Assembly: GCA_947378965.1 (NCBI GenBank)
Contig: CANCMG010000025.1
Coordinates: 1 to 46,193, forward strand
Length of the DNA stretch: 46,193 nt
Direction of reading: 5' to 3'
Source of the DNA: Alcaligenaceae bacterium
GTDB taxonomy: Bacteria; Pseudomonadota; Gammaproteobacteria; Burkholderiales; Burkholderiaceae_B
In this document: one piece after another, positions 7,819 to 18,309 of the stretch
Layout of the letters: every line of letters begins with the position of its first letter
Numbering within the stretch: the first letter of the stretch is position 1
Program-made: the position numbers and the translations under genes
The notes under the pieces: generated by a model
Database searches by the model: none
Told to the model about the DNA's origin: nothing
What the model saw: only the letters and a program-made list of their open reading frames with translations

Positions 7819-9333
7819 TTACTTGTTAAAGAGAGCCGGACGACGGGGGCGATTTGCCTGATCGCCACTGGGGCTACGGGGGGCTGAGCCACTTGGTGCA
7901 CCAGTACGCGCACCAGTGCCCATGCCGGTGCCGGTTCTGACCGCGCCACCGGCGCTGTGAGGTGCGCGCGAACCTGCGGCCGGAGCATCACGGCGTGGTG
8001 CTGAGCGGCTGTCGCCCTGCGAATCACGGCGGGGTGCGTGAGTTGGCCCTTGGCCTGGTCGTGCGGGGCGAGCCCCAGCACTTGAGCCACTAGGACGTGC
8101 CGAGCGCTGCTGTGGGCGGCGTTGACCATCGCGCCTACCTTCAGCGCGGGCTTCGTCATCGGCCCCATGTGGTGAGGGGGGCGAGGCAGTCCAGCCGGTC
8201 GGCGCGGGCAATTGAGGGATTGTCTTTTTGATAATGCGCTCGATCGCTTTGAGGTATTTAATTTCGCTTGAATCGACTAAAGAGATGGCTGAACCTGCCG
8301 CGCCTGCACGCCCCGTGCGACCAATACGGTGCACATAATCTTCGGGGATATTAGGCAACTCAAAGTTCACGACCTGAGGCAGCTGATCAATATCGAGACC
8401 GCGAGCGGCGATATCGGTGGCGACCAACACGGCAACCTTGCCCTTTTTAAAGTCATCAAGTGCACGAGTGCGCGCCGCCTGGCTTTTATTGCCGTGAATC
8501 GCTGAGGCCGATAGGCCGTCTTTGACCAGCTTTTCAGCCAAACGGTTTGCGCCATGCTTGGTGCGGGTAAAGACCAACACCTGATGCCAGCCACTTTCGC
8601 TAATGATGTGGCTCAAGATGTCGCGCTTGTGCGCTTGATCAACCATATACACAGTTTGCTCAACGCGTTCGGCCGTCGTGTTGCGTGCGGCAACCGAGAC
8701 TTCAGTGGCGTTTGATAAAACACTTTTTGAGAGCTCGCGGATTTCGTCCGAGAAGGTTGCTGAAAACAACAGGTTTTGACGCTGACGCGGCATCAAGGCC
8801 AAAATCTTGCGTATATCGCGGATAAAGCCCATATCCAACATGCGGTCGGCTTCGTCGAGCACCAAAATTTCAACACCCGATAAGTCAACGGTGCGTTGTT
8901 GGCAGTGATCAAGCAGGCGACCAGGAGTGGCCACTAAAATATCAATCGGCTTGCGCAAAGCAGAGATTTGCGGATTGATATTGACGCCGCCAAAAATCAC
9001 CATTGACGAGATTTTTGTGTGAGCGCCGTAGGTTTTGACCGACTCTTCAACCTGTGCGGTGAGTTCGCGGGTGGGGGTCAAAATCAATACGCGTGGGCGG
9101 CCGGCTTTGCGCACTTCAAGGGGTTTGGCAAGCAGCATGTGCAAAATTGGAAGCGTGAAGCCGGCCGTTTTGCCAGTGCCAGTTTGGGCTGCAGCTAATA
9201 AATCGCCGCCAGCCAGCACGCGCGGGATTGCCTGCGCTTGAATAGGAGTGGGTATGGTGTAGCCGGCATCGGCAATCGCACGCATAAGGGGATCAGCCAA
9301 CCCGAGGTCAGCAAAAGTAATCGAAGTAGACAA
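7819..9333 (-). CDS. rhlE: DEAD-box ATP-dependent RNA helicase, RhlE type
   Basis: Unwinds RNA duplexes in RNA decay or ribosome assembly. Motifs in order: Q motif ([29 protein letters not shown]), Walker [22 protein letters not shown] in [37 protein letters not shown]. The last 120 residues are a low-complexity R/G/P/S/A tail ending PRRPALFNK, typical of RhlE-type RNA-binding tails. I place the start at the TTG at 9333, giving [11 protein letters not shown], because GGAG lies 8 bases upstream. The frame is open to another TTG at 9381, but that adds a non-conserved stretch ([11 protein letters not shown]). The product is about 504 residues. Confidence 0.93.
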   Translation of the reverse strand: MSTSITFADLGLADPLMRAIADAGYTIPTPIQAQAIPRVLAGGDLLAAAQTGTGKTAGFTLPILHMLLAKPLEVRKAGRPRVLILTPTRELTAQVEESVKTYGAHTKISSMVIFGGVNINPQISALRKPIDILVATPGRLLDHCQQRTVDLSGVEILVLDEADRMLDMGFIRDIRKILALMPRQRQNLLFSATFSDEIRELSKSVLSNATEVSVAARNTTAERVEQTVYMVDQAHKRDILSHIISESGWHQVLVFTRTKHGANRLAEKLVKDGLSASAIHGNKSQAARTRALDDFKKGKVAVLVATDIAARGLDIDQLPQVVNFELPNIPEDYVHRIGRTGRAGAAGSAISLVDSSEIKYLKAIERIIKKTIPQLPAPTGWTASPPSPHGADDEARAEGRRDGQRRPQQRSARPSGSSAGARPARPGQGPTHAPRRDSQGDSRSAPRRDAPAAGSRAPHSAGGAVRTGTGMGTGARTGAPSGSAPRSPSGDQANRPRRPALFNK

Positions 9334-9613
9334 GAGAACAGCTCCATCGTCATGCCGGCCTGCACAGGGTGCGGGCTCCAATCGGGGCAGACGAACAGGG
9401 AGTAAAAACGCCTTGGAGGCGAGCGCCCACAGTGTTGGGGCTTAGAGCGGCACGAGGACTGGAACGTTGTGCCGTGCAGCAATTGTACGTCAAATTTAGT
9501 GTGGCTCCGCAGATATTCTTAAACCACGTGGCGCGCGCGGTGGATACTGTGGAGATCGAGCGCGCAGCGCTGGCGCTTCGCTGGTTTGTCGCGAGGGCTT
9601 CAACCCGGCGCGC

Positions 9614-10588
9614 TTAAGAAGAAAGCGGGACCTCTGTGTCGACCTGTAAAGGTAGTAAAAAGTCTTGGCTAATACCGCTGCCAACGGCGTTGATGCGGCT
9701 CAAAAACTCAGTCAGGTATTCGTGCAGGCCTTTTTCAAAGATATCTTCAATACTGAAGTCTCGCAGCTCTGAAAGCAGTCGTAAGGCCGCCGATTGTGTG
9801 TGAGATGATTGACTGTTTCTGACGCGCGACAGCGTATCCACCACTTCGTGCAAACAACTCACCAGCGAGCGTGGCATGCCCAGACTCAAAATCATGAGTT
9901 CGGCAATGCGTTCGGGAGTAATGACGTCGCGATAGACTTTGCGATAGTTTTCGAAGGCCGATACCGAGCGTAAGATCGCGGTCCAATAATAAAACTCGTC
10001 AACGGGATCGGTGTCGTCGTCGTGCACTTCGCTGGCAGCTAAAAATTTAACATCGAGCAGCCGTGCTGTATTGTCTGCTCGCTCAAGAAAGGTGCCAAGC
10101 TGAATAAAGTCGTAAGCTTCGCCACGCATCATGGTACCTAAATGCACTCCGCGAATTAGATGCGATCTGAACTTGACCCATTCAAAAAACTCGGCTGGCG
10201 CACGCTTGAGCATGCCCTCATGCATGAAGCGCTGAGCGTCAAGCCACGTGGTGTTGATGGTCTCCCAGAGTTCGGTAGTGATTGAGCCCCTGACTGCGCG
10301 GGCATTTTCGCGCGCCCCTTGCAGGCAGCGCATGATCGAAGAGGGGTTGCTGGTGTCACTCACCATGAAGCGCATGACGGCTTCAGGTGTGATGGTGGCC
10401 TGCTGCGCGGTAAAGGCCGAGGTGAGTTCTGAAATCTCAAGTAAGGCTGCCCAGCCCCGTTCGATGGTCTGCACCGACTGAGGCAACAGAGACATCTGAT
10501 AGTTGACATCAAGCATGCGCGCTAAATTCTCTGCCCGCTCGGTGTAGCGAGACATCCAATATAAATGATCAGCAGTTCTTGAAAGCAT
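9614..10588 (-). CDS. alpha-E domain protein (DUF403)
   Basis: The 324-residue all-helical product opens with MLSRTADHLYWMSRYTERAE, the typical alpha-E signature. It continues with ENLARMLDVNYQ, a conserved ERADNTARLLDVKF block and SLGMPRSLVSCLHEV. Alpha-E proteins have no established reaction. They accompany circularly permuted ATP-grasp enzymes and transglutaminases in gene clusters proposed, from comparative genomics (Iyer and colleagues), to make or attach peptide tags. It lies 42 bases downstream of the ATP-grasp gene and is probably cotranscribed. An equivalent domain is fused to an ATP-grasp protein in the divergent operon. Confidence 0.93.
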   Translation of the reverse strand: MLSRTADHLYWMSRYTERAENLARMLDVNYQMSLLPQSVQTIERGWAALLEISELTSAFTAQQATITPEAVMRFMVSDTSNPSSIMRCLQGARENARAVRGSITTELWETINTTWLDAQRFMHEGMLKRAPAEFFEWVKFRSHLIRGVHLGTMMRGEAYDFIQLGTFLERADNTARLLDVKFLAASEVHDDDTDPVDEFYYWTAILRSVSAFENYRKVYRDVITPERIAELMILSLGMPRSLVSCLHEVVDTLSRVRNSQSSHTQSAALRLLSELRDFSIEDIFEKGLHEYLTEFLSRINAVGSGISQDFLLPLQVDTEVPLSS

Positions 10589-10630
10589 GAGGGTGATGTC
10601 CGAGAGCGTTGGGAGCTGAGTGTTTAACGT

Positions 10631-12103
10631 TTAGTGTTCAAGCACCCAAGTATCTTTCGTGCCGCCGCCTTGTGAGGAGTTCACCACAAGCGAACCCTCT
10701 TTTAACGCGACGCGAGTCAAACCGCCTGGCACCATCCGTATATGCTGACCCGACAGAACAAAGGGCCGAAGATCAATGTGACGTGGCGCAATCCCAGCCT
10801 CGACGTAGGTTGGGCAAGTCGACAGCGCAAGCGTGGGCTGAGCGATGTAATTGCTTGGGTTCGCGAGTACGCGTACCTTAAAGTCGTCAATTTCGGCACG
10901 TGTCGAAGCGGGCCCAACCAGCATGCCGTAACCGCCCGCGCCGTGTACTTCTTTGACAACGAGCTCATGCATGTTTTGCATCACGTGATCAAGCTCGTCG
11001 GGCTTGCGACACATAAAGGTGGGTACGTTGGCGATGAGGGGCTCTTCACTCAGATAAAAACGAATCATGTCCGGCACGAACGGATAGATCGACTTGTCAT
11101 CTGCGACACCTGTGCCGATGGCATTGCAAATCGCCACGTTGCCCGCGCGATACGCGCGCAGCAAACCTTTCGCACCTAGGGCTGAATCTTCTCGAAAGAC
11201 TTCAGGATCCAGAAAATCGTCATCGACTCTGCGGTAGATGACGTCGACACGGCGCGGTCCTTGGGTAGTGCGCATGAAGACAGTATCGTCCTGCACAAAA
11301 AGATCCTGCCCTTCGACAAGCTCGACCCCCATTTGTTGGGCGAGAAAGGCGTGTTCAAAATAGGCTGAGTTGTACATGCCAGGCGTGAGCACCACAACGT
11401 TTGGCTCAGCTGCGTCGGCGGGGCCAGAATTGCGCAGCGTGTCGAGTAAAAGATCTGGATAGTGCGCGACTGGCTCGACGCGATGCTTCGCGAATAGCTC
11501 AGGAAACAAGCGCATCATCATCTTGCGATTTTCGAGCATATACGAAACGCCTGAGGGCACTCGCAAATTATCTTCAAGTACAAACAGCTCGCCGGTTTGT
11601 GCGCCGTGATTGGCACGTACGATGTCAATGCCTGCGATATGTGCGTAAATGTTGTGCGGCACGTGCACGCCCTGCATCTGCGGACGGTATTGCGCGTTAT
11701 TCAGCACTTGCTCGGCTGGTACTAGACCTGCTTTCAAAATGTGTTGCTCGTGATAAACGTCATGCAAAAACATATTGAGCGCCTGCACCCGTTGTTTCAA
11801 ACCGCGCTCTAGCCTAGACCATTCAGCAGCCGGGAATATCCGCGGCACAATGTCAAAGGGGATCGTGCGTTCGGTGCCATCGCTATCACCATAGACCGCA
11901 AAGGTGATGCCGACCCGTCTAAAAATAAGTTCGGCCTCATCACGACGTGTTTGTAGTAAGTGCTCGGGTTGTTGGGCCAGCCACTGGGCAAAGCCCCGGT
12001 AGTGCGCACGCGCGCTTTGACTGGGGCACGCTTCTGCCGCTGGCCGCACACCGCTGGTATCTACCATTTCGTCAAACGCTAACGGTCGCGCTAGTTGTTG
12101 CAT
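10631..12103 (-). CDS. circularly permuted type 2 ATP-grasp protein
   Basis: Predicted ATP-dependent carboxylate-amine ligase of the DUF404/DUF407 group; substrate unknown. Conserved blocks include FAVYGDSDGTERTIPFD (N-terminal part), GIDIVRANHG, VLEDNLRVPSGVSYMLENR (ATP-grasp core), LTPGMYNSAYFEHAFLA and YRRVDDDFLDPEVF. Near the C-terminus are VKEVHGAGGYGM and SQGGGTKDTWVLEH. At 490 residues it is a full-length single-domain member. I chose the ATG at 12103, which has GGCGGA close upstream, over an in-frame TTG at 12121. It is divergent from the transglutaminase operon, with 143 bases between starts, and probably forms an operon with the alpha-E gene. Confidence 0.93.
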   Translation of the reverse strand: MQQLARPLAFDEMVDTSGVRPAAEACPSQSARAHYRGFAQWLAQQPEHLLQTRRDEAELIFRRVGITFAVYGDSDGTERTIPFDIVPRIFPAAEWSRLERGLKQRVQALNMFLHDVYHEQHILKAGLVPAEQVLNNAQYRPQMQGVHVPHNIYAHIAGIDIVRANHGAQTGELFVLEDNLRVPSGVSYMLENRKMMMRLFPELFAKHRVEPVAHYPDLLLDTLRNSGPADAAEPNVVVLTPGMYNSAYFEHAFLAQQMGVELVEGQDLFVQDDTVFMRTTQGPRRVDVIYRRVDDDFLDPEVFREDSALGAKGLLRAYRAGNVAICNAIGTGVADDKSIYPFVPDMIRFYLSEEPLIANVPTFMCRKPDELDHVMQNMHELVVKEVHGAGGYGMLVGPASTRAEIDDFKVRVLANPSNYIAQPTLALSTCPTYVEAGIAPRHIDLRPFVLSGQHIRMVPGGLTRVALKEGSLVVNSSQGGGTKDTWVLEH

Positions 12104-12219
12104 GGGTCCGCCTTTGACCAAATCTGACTGTCAAGATGTGTGGGCAACATGCACCACCATAGAGTTATGGTTCATAGCAAAGCAAATTCCATGCCATCTA
12201 TGCCTGGTGCGCACTGAAC

Positions 12220-12235
12220 TGGCATACTTATTGCT
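12220..12235 (+). promoter_or_regulatory. sigma-54-like promoter element
   Basis: TGGCATACTTATTGCT agrees with the -24/-12 consensus TGGCACRNNNNTTGCW at every defined position except one (T for C), with the correct 10-base spacing between GG and GC. It would place the transcript start at about 12246, one base before the ATG of the transglutaminase gene, giving a nearly leaderless mRNA. No SD is visible for that ATG. This is a by-eye match; activator sites were not identified. Confidence 0.35.
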
Positions 12236-12246
12236 GTGCCTTGAAC

Positions 12247-15200
12247 ATGCCTATACATGTTGCACTTCATCACCTGACAACTTATCGCTACGACAAACGG
12301 ATCAACCTGGGCCCTCAGGTGATTCGTTTAAAGCCAGCGCCGCACTGTCGCACCCGAATCTTGTCTTATGCGTTGCGCATCAAGCCCGCTGAGCATTTTT
12401 TAAACTGGCAGCAAGATCCTTTTGCCAATTACGTTGCGCGGGTGGTGATCCCCGAAAAGACAACAGAGTTTCAGGTAGAAGTTGATCTGGTTGCTGAAAT
12501 GTCTGTGTTTGACCCGTTCGATTTTTTTCTCGAACCGTCTGCTGAAAAATTTCCGTTTCAGTATGCGCCTGAACTCAAGGCAGACTTGGTACCATACCTG
12601 CGAGCAGAACCTGCGGGCCCCAAACTCACTACGTTTTTGAAAAACGTGCCGCACCGGACGCGGCGCAGCATCGATTTTTTAGTTGAAATCAACGCGCGGT
12701 TGCACCGTAAGGTCAGCTACACGATCCGCATGGAGCCCGGCGTACAGACGCCCGAGCAAACGCTAGAGCTGTGTTCGGGCTCTTGCCGCGACACGGCTTG
12801 GCTGATGGTGCAGGTGTTTAGGCAGTTTGGCTTGGCGGCGCGTTTTGTCTCGGGTTATTTGATTCAGCTCAAACCCGACGTTGAGGCGGTGGGTGGCCCA
12901 ACTGGCGCAAGCTCAGACTTTACCGACTTGCACGCCTGGTGCGAAGTGTATTTGCCCGGCGCGGGCTGGGTTGGCTTGGATGCGACCTCGGGTTTATTGG
13001 CCGGCGAGGGGCATATTCCGATTGCTTGCACGCCCGAACCTTCGTCGGCTGCGCCGATCGACGGCGCACTAGATGAGTGCGAAGTTGAATTTGAGCACCA
13101 AATGTCAGCACGCAGGGTGTTTGAGTCACCTCGGGTGACCAAGCCCTATGACGACGAGCAGTGGCAAAGCATTGTGGCGCTCGGTGCAGCGGTTGATGTT
13201 GAATTAGAAGATCAGGATGTGCGCTTGACAATGGGCGGTGAGCCCACGTTTGTGTCAGCGCTGGATCGAGATGGTGCCGAATGGAACACCGAGGCGCTTG
13301 GCCCGACTAAGCGAGGTTTGGGCTTAGAGCTGATGCAAAAATTAAGTCAGCGCTATGGGGCAGGCGGATTTTTGCACTATGGTCAGGGTAAATGGTACCC
13401 GGGCGAACAACTGCCGCGTTGGTCGCTCTCGGCCTATTGGCGCGAGGATGGCCAGCCCTGCTGGCAGGATCCGAGTGTGTTTGCCGATGAGCGTGAAGAG
13501 CATCACTACACCCCTGAGGATGCAAAGCGGTTGATTCAAACGCTCACGCAAAAACTAGGACTTGAACAAAAATACATTCAACCTGCCTTCGAGGACACTT
13601 TTTATTATTTGTGGCGCGAACGCACGCTGCCAGTCAATGTCGACCCGTTTGATTCACGCTTAGATGATGAGATGGAGCGCGCCCGCCTGCGGCGTGTCTT
13701 TTCAAATCAGCTCGATGTGCCGGTGGGGTATACCTTGCCGCTTGCAACGACAGAAGGGGAACAGGCCAAGGTAAAACGCTGGCGTTCGGGCCCTTGGTTT
13801 TTGCGTGACGACAGAATGTATCTGATCCCCGGTGATTCACCAATGGGGTACCGCTTACCGCTAGACTCGCTACCCTGGGCGAAAAGCACTGATCGGCCTG
13901 TTGCGCCAGATGCTGACCCTTTTGCGCCACGCACAGCACTGCCTTCTGCAACAGAGTTGCGCCTGCAGTGGCCAGCGACGGGCGAGCCAGTGCAGGAGCC
14001 GGAATCTAACGCTTCCCATGACTTAGCGCGCCGGCAGACTTCGTCTACCGAACCAACACAAGGTTTCGTTGAGGGGGCAAGCGTTGCCCTGCCAGGCGGA
14101 TCGCCACCTGAAAAGTTTGAATCTGCAGTTGACCTGACACGCACCGCGCTGTGCGTTGAGGTACGCAATCCCAATCGCAGCAATGGACCAAAGCTTGAAT
14201 TTACAGAGCCGCAGTGTTCGGTGCTGTACGTCTTTATGCCACCACTCAAGCGTCTGGACGACTATTTGGCCTTGCTCGCGGCGCTCGAAGCCAGCGCGAC
14301 CGAGCTTGGTTACAAAATTGTGCTTGAGGGCTATACACCACCACGCGATCCGCGTCTGACTGTTTTGCAGGTGACGCCAGATCCAGGTGTACTTGAGGTC
14401 AATATTCATCCAGCAAAAAACTGGGATGAGTTGGTTGATCACACACAATTTTTGTATCAGGCCGCGCACGAAACGCGCTTAAGCAGCGAAAAGTTTATGA
14501 ATGATGGCCGCCATACCGGGACAGGGGGCGGTAATCACTTTGTCATGGGCGCTGCCACGCCGGCCGATAGCCCATTTTTGCGGCGGCCCGATGTGCTGTC
14601 GAGCTTGTTGGCGTTTTGGCATAACCACCCCTCCCTGTCGTACTTGTTTTCGGGGCTGTTTATCGGACCAACCAGTCAGGCGCCCCGCGTTGACGAAGCA
14701 CGCAATGATCAACTCTACGAGTTAGAAATTGCGATGCAAGAAATCGAGCGGCAGCAAGAGCAACCAGGCGGCTGCCCGCCCTGGATGATTGATCGCGCAC
14801 TGCGCAACATCTTGATCGACGTCACGGGTAACACGCACCGCTCTGAGTTCAGTATTGATAAGTTGTATTCGCCCGATGGCCCAACCGGACGGCTCGGTTT
14901 GCTAGAACTGCGAGGCTTTGAAATGCCCCCCCACGCCCAGATGAGTCTGGTGCAACAACTGTTGATTCGTGCGCTGGTGGCGTGGTTTTGGAAAGCGCCT
15001 TATCACCCGCCAGGTAAAACGCGTTTGACCCGTTGGGGTACGCAGTTGCACGATCGGTTTATGTTGCCGACCTTCATCATGATGGACTTTGATGACGTGT
15101 TGGCTGAGCTGCATCGGGCTGGGTTCGCGTTCGACAGATCGTGGTTTGAACCGCACAGGGAGTTCAGGTTTCCGTTGATCGGTCACACCGAGTTGAGAGG

Positions 15201-15717
15201 CATGCAACTAACCCTGCGCACCGCACTTGAACCTTGGCATGTCATGGGTGAAGAGGGCGGTGGTGGCGGCACTGTGCGCTATGTCGACTCTTCGGTTGAG
15301 CGTTTAGAACTGAAGGTCTCTGGATTTACCGATAATCGTTACGTGATTTCAGTCAATGGGGTGGCGCCGAATCTGCAGCCCACCGGGGTTGAGGGCGAGT
15401 TTGTGCTTGGCGTACGTTATCGCGCCTGGAATCCGCCTTCGGCATTGCACCCAACGATTGCCGTACACGCGCCGTTGTCGTTTGATATTGTTGACCAGTG
15501 GCTCTCGCGCTCGCTGGGTGGCTGCCGCTACCATGTGGTGCATCCGGGTGGGCGTAGCTACGATACCTTGCCGATTAATTCGTTTGAAGCTGAGAGTCGC
15601 CGGCGTGCAAGATTTTTTAAGCTGGAGCACACGCCCGGTGACATCGGGTTGCAACCTCAGCCTACTGGGATAGAATTTCCCTTTACACTCGACTTACGCC
15701 GAACACCACAAATTTAG
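12247..15717 (+). CDS. transglutaminase-like protein fused to DUF2126
   Basis: A 1156-residue protein of unknown substrate. The N-terminus (about 1-85) is the bacterial transglutaminase N-domain (MPIHVALHHLTTYRYDK). The papain-like transglutaminase core follows, with the catalytic Cys in ELCSGSCRDTAWLMVQ (about residue 180), the His in FTDLHAWCEVYLP and the Asp in GWVGLDATSG. From about residue 320 to the end is the DUF2126 region, with TMGGEPTFVSALDRDGAEWN, GRHTGTGGGNHFVMGAATPA and DVTGNTHRSEFSIDKLYSP. DUF2126 has been suggested to be related to amidoligase-type enzymes. The ATG at 12247 is preferred over the TTG at 12241. The gene is first in a three-gene operon, 12 bases before the next gene. 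Confidence 0.94.
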   Translation: MPIHVALHHLTTYRYDKRINLGPQVIRLKPAPHCRTRILSYALRIKPAEHFLNWQQDPFANYVARVVIPEKTTEFQVEVDLVAEMSVFDPFDFFLEPSAEKFPFQYAPELKADLVPYLRAEPAGPKLTTFLKNVPHRTRRSIDFLVEINARLHRKVSYTIRMEPGVQTPEQTLELCSGSCRDTAWLMVQVFRQFGLAARFVSGYLIQLKPDVEAVGGPTGASSDFTDLHAWCEVYLPGAGWVGLDATSGLLAGEGHIPIACTPEPSSAAPIDGALDECEVEFEHQMSARRVFESPRVTKPYDDEQWQSIVALGAAVDVELEDQDVRLTMGGEPTFVSALDRDGAEWNTEALGPTKRGLGLELMQKLSQRYGAGGFLHYGQGKWYPGEQLPRWSLSAYWREDGQPCWQDPSVFADEREEHHYTPEDAKRLIQTLTQKLGLEQKYIQPAFEDTFYYLWRERTLPVNVDPFDSRLDDEMERARLRRVFSNQLDVPVGYTLPLATTEGEQAKVKRWRSGPWFLRDDRMYLIPGDSPMGYRLPLDSLPWAKSTDRPVAPDADPFAPRTALPSATELRLQWPATGEPVQEPESNASHDLARRQTSSTEPTQGFVEGASVALPGGSPPEKFESAVDLTRTALCVEVRNPNRSNGPKLEFTEPQCSVLYVFMPPLKRLDDYLALLAALEASATELGYKIVLEGYTPPRDPRLTVLQVTPDPGVLEVNIHPAKNWDELVDHTQFLYQAAHETRLSSEKFMNDGRHTGTGGGNHFVMGAATPADSPFLRRPDVLSSLLAFWHNHPSLSYLFSGLFIGPTSQAPRVDEARNDQLYELEIAMQEIERQQEQPGGCPPWMIDRALRNILIDVTGNTHRSEFSIDKLYSPDGPTGRLGLLELRGFEMPPHAQMSLVQQLLIRALVAWFWKAPYHPPGKTRLTRWGTQLHDRFMLPTFIMMDFDDVLAELHRAGFAFDRSWFEPHREFRFPLIGHTELRGMQLTLRTALEPWHVMGEEGGGGGTVRYVDSSVERLELKVSGFTDNRYVISVNGVAPNLQPTGVEGEFVLGVRYRAWNPPSALHPTIAVHAPLSFDIVDQWLSRSLGGCRYHVVHPGGRSYDTLPINSFEAESRRRARFFKLEHTPGDIGLQPQPTGIEFPFTLDLRRTPQI

Positions 15718-15729
15718 AAATTAAGGCAT

Positions 15730-18309
15730 ATGTCGCTCGACACAACATCGACTCAAGACTCTGCAGCACAGGGTCAACGCGACCGCGAGCGCGCATTCGC
15801 GCTTGCGGATAAGCTCGCGGCGCCGGTCAAACTAGGCCACTACGACGAACTGAGAGACGCGAGCGGTGCTTTGCGCAAGCCCTGGCAAACGTTTTTTAGT
15901 TACTTGGGCGAAGCGGGTATCACTGGTCTGCCGCAAAGTAGCGAGACTATTGACCGGTTGATTCAACAAAACGGTATTACCTATAACGTCTACGGAGATC
16001 AGCAGGATCAAACGCGACCGTGGTCCTTGAACGCGTTGCCGATGTTGATCACGCCCGCAGACTGGCGCGGTATCTCAACCAGCTTGCAGCAGCGTGCCAA
16101 GTTGTTGAATGCGATTTTGCAGGATGTTTACGGTGAACAGCGGTTGATCCGTGGAGGCTACTTGCCTGGCGCGTTGATCTTGGGCAACCCTGGCTACTTG
16201 CGTGCGATGCAAGGGGTCAAGCCTTTAGGTGGCGTTTATCTGCATGTGGTCGCCTTTGACATTGCGCGTGGCCCGGATGGTCGGTGGTGGGTGATTGGTC
16301 AGCGTACCCAAACCCCCTCGGGTTTAGGGTATGTGCTTGAAAATCGTCTAACAGTCTCTCGCGTATTTCCTGAGGCGTATCGAGAGATGCGGGTGCAGCA
16401 TGTCGCGTCAAGCTACAAGCGCCTGCTTGAATCGATGACAAGTGCGGCGGCTTCAATCGCAGAGGGTGCCCCGCGCTTTGCGCTGTTGACCCCAGGGCCC
16501 TACAGTGAAACGTATTTTGAGCATGCGTATCTGGCGCGCTATCTTGGTTTGCCTTTGGTTGAGGGGGCTGACTTGGCGGTGCGTGACGACAAGCTCTATT
16601 TGAAGACGATGCACGGCTTACAACGCATTCATGGTTTGCTGCGCCGGTTAGACGATGACTTTTGCGACCCACTTGAATTACGTGCCGACTCAAGCTTGGG
16701 TGTGCCGGGGTTGCTGCAGGCGATACGTGCCGGCAGCGTGGTGATGGCTAATGCACTTGGCACAAGCTTTTTAGAGTCGCCTGCTGTGCAAGGGTTTTTA
16801 CCGGCGATCTCAGAATATTTGTTGAATGAACCTTTAAAAATGCCCTCGCTTAACACCTGGTGGTGTGGCGAAATCGCGGCCTGGCAAGATATCGCCCCAG
16901 ACTTGCATACGCAGGTCATTAAGCCAACCTATGCAACGAACGCAGCAACAAATTTTCAGCCCGCGATCGCAAGTTTGCTTGATGCTCAAGAGCTCGACGC
17001 GTGGCGTAAGCGGATTGGTTCGCAGCCTGATATTTATACAACGCAAAGCTACTTGCCTTTCTCGCAAGCGCCGACTTGGCAGGGCGACGAGATCTCGCCG
17101 CGTACGGCCATGTTGCGCGTGTATGCCATTGCCTCTGGGGATGGTGAGTGGCAATTATTGCAAGGGGGCATGACGCGCATTGCTACGGTTGATCCTCACA
17201 TCGTTTCAATCCAAAGTGGTGGCAGTACCCTTGATACTTGGGTCATGACGGATCAACAGGTTGATACCTACTCGATGTTGCCCAACCGCACGCGTTTGCC
17301 GCGTTGGACAGCAACCGAGCAACTGGTGTCGAGCCGCTCTGCCGAGAGTTTATTTTGGCTAGGGCGTTATACCGAACGCTGTGAATTGATGGTGCGGCTG
17401 GCCAAAGAGGCCTTGGTGTTGGTCAGTACGAATCAACAAGATAGTTTGCCGGCCTTAAATGATGCGATCGGCGCGCTCGGTAGGCTGCATGGCCTAATAC
17501 CAGAGGGCACACCAAGCCTGACAAAATCTGCTTCGGTCTTTGGGCGCACGTTGATCGCGCAGTTGATACAGAAGGGTACGCGTGGTTTGCTCGACAATCT
17601 CGAGCTGCTTGAGTTTTCACTCAAAGCGGTGCGTGATCGTTTACCGGCAGAGCATGCAGAAATTGCTCAAACCATGAAGCACATGCTGATGCACAATACG
17701 GTTTATCCGGCGCTGGTGGGCGCGCCCAACGCAACTAAACCGCGCGCAAAGCGTTTGGGCCGCCCTGTGACTCGAAACCCGATTGACACGATTGAGGTGC
17801 TTGATGTCATCGGCATACAGCTAGTTGCCCTGGTGGGTTTTCAATCTGATCGCATGACCCGAGACGTGGGTTGGCATATGTTGGCAGCAGGGCGTTTAAT
17901 TGAGCGGTTGGTTAACCTCAGTGGTATTTTGGTTGCGTTTTTTACGCATGCTGCCGTGTATACGCCCAGAGGGTTTGAAACACTTTTAGTGCTATTTGAT
18001 AGTTCGATTACCTACCGTACGCGATATCAGCGTCAGCAAGATATCCCAGCCTTAATGGACTTGTTGGTCACCGACGAAACCAATCCTCGTTCGATTAGCT
18101 GTATCTTGCAGACGCTTAAGGGTGAGATCAAGCATTTGCCAAATGGTGACGTACTGCTTGAAGGGCTGCCAGAATTTGATCCACACGAAGACTCGGTGTT
18201 GCTGCAAGTTGAAATGGTCCGTACCCTTGGTGTATTTGCCGCCAATGTGTCTGATGAGATTAGCCGGCGGTTTTTTGCACTCGCTGTCGATAGGCACTTT
18301 GCATCATGA
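15730..18309 (+). CDS. circularly permuted ATP-grasp / alpha-E fusion protein
   Basis: An 859-residue two-domain protein. Residues about 60-500 are the permuted ATP-grasp domain: ITYNVYGDQQDQTRPWSLNA, TPSGLGYVLENRLTVSRVFP, LLTPGPYSETYFEHAYLARY, RRLDDDFCDPLELR, QSGGSTLDTWVM. From about residue 525 on is an alpha-E domain opening SSRSAESLFWLGRYTERCE. The order matches the two separate genes on the other side of the divergent promoter, so the window carries split and fused versions of the same pair. The gene-final TGA overlaps the next ATG (ATGA at 18306), which implies translational coupling. Confidence 0.94.
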   Translation: MSLDTTSTQDSAAQGQRDRERAFALADKLAAPVKLGHYDELRDASGALRKPWQTFFSYLGEAGITGLPQSSETIDRLIQQNGITYNVYGDQQDQTRPWSLNALPMLITPADWRGISTSLQQRAKLLNAILQDVYGEQRLIRGGYLPGALILGNPGYLRAMQGVKPLGGVYLHVVAFDIARGPDGRWWVIGQRTQTPSGLGYVLENRLTVSRVFPEAYREMRVQHVASSYKRLLESMTSAAASIAEGAPRFALLTPGPYSETYFEHAYLARYLGLPLVEGADLAVRDDKLYLKTMHGLQRIHGLLRRLDDDFCDPLELRADSSLGVPGLLQAIRAGSVVMANALGTSFLESPAVQGFLPAISEYLLNEPLKMPSLNTWWCGEIAAWQDIAPDLHTQVIKPTYATNAATNFQPAIASLLDAQELDAWRKRIGSQPDIYTTQSYLPFSQAPTWQGDEISPRTAMLRVYAIASGDGEWQLLQGGMTRIATVDPHIVSIQSGGSTLDTWVMTDQQVDTYSMLPNRTRLPRWTATEQLVSSRSAESLFWLGRYTERCELMVRLAKEALVLVSTNQQDSLPALNDAIGALGRLHGLIPEGTPSLTKSASVFGRTLIAQLIQKGTRGLLDNLELLEFSLKAVRDRLPAEHAEIAQTMKHMLMHNTVYPALVGAPNATKPRAKRLGRPVTRNPIDTIEVLDVIGIQLVALVGFQSDRMTRDVGWHMLAAGRLIERLVNLSGILVAFFTHAAVYTPRGFETLLVLFDSSITYRTRYQRQQDIPALMDLLVTDETNPRSISCILQTLKGEIKHLPNGDVLLEGLPEFDPHEDSVLLQVEMVRTLGVFAANVSDEISRRFFALAVDRHFAS

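Noticed and set aside
7755-8168. A long out-of-frame reading frame over the helicase tail.
   Set aside because: It mirrors the repetitive GC-rich R/G/P tail of the helicase and has no independent support.
9334-9613. A plus-strand frame of 82 codons between the helicase and alpha-E genes.
   Set aside because: Low-complexity R/A content, no SD, no recognisable features; the gap is more likely the helicase 5' region.
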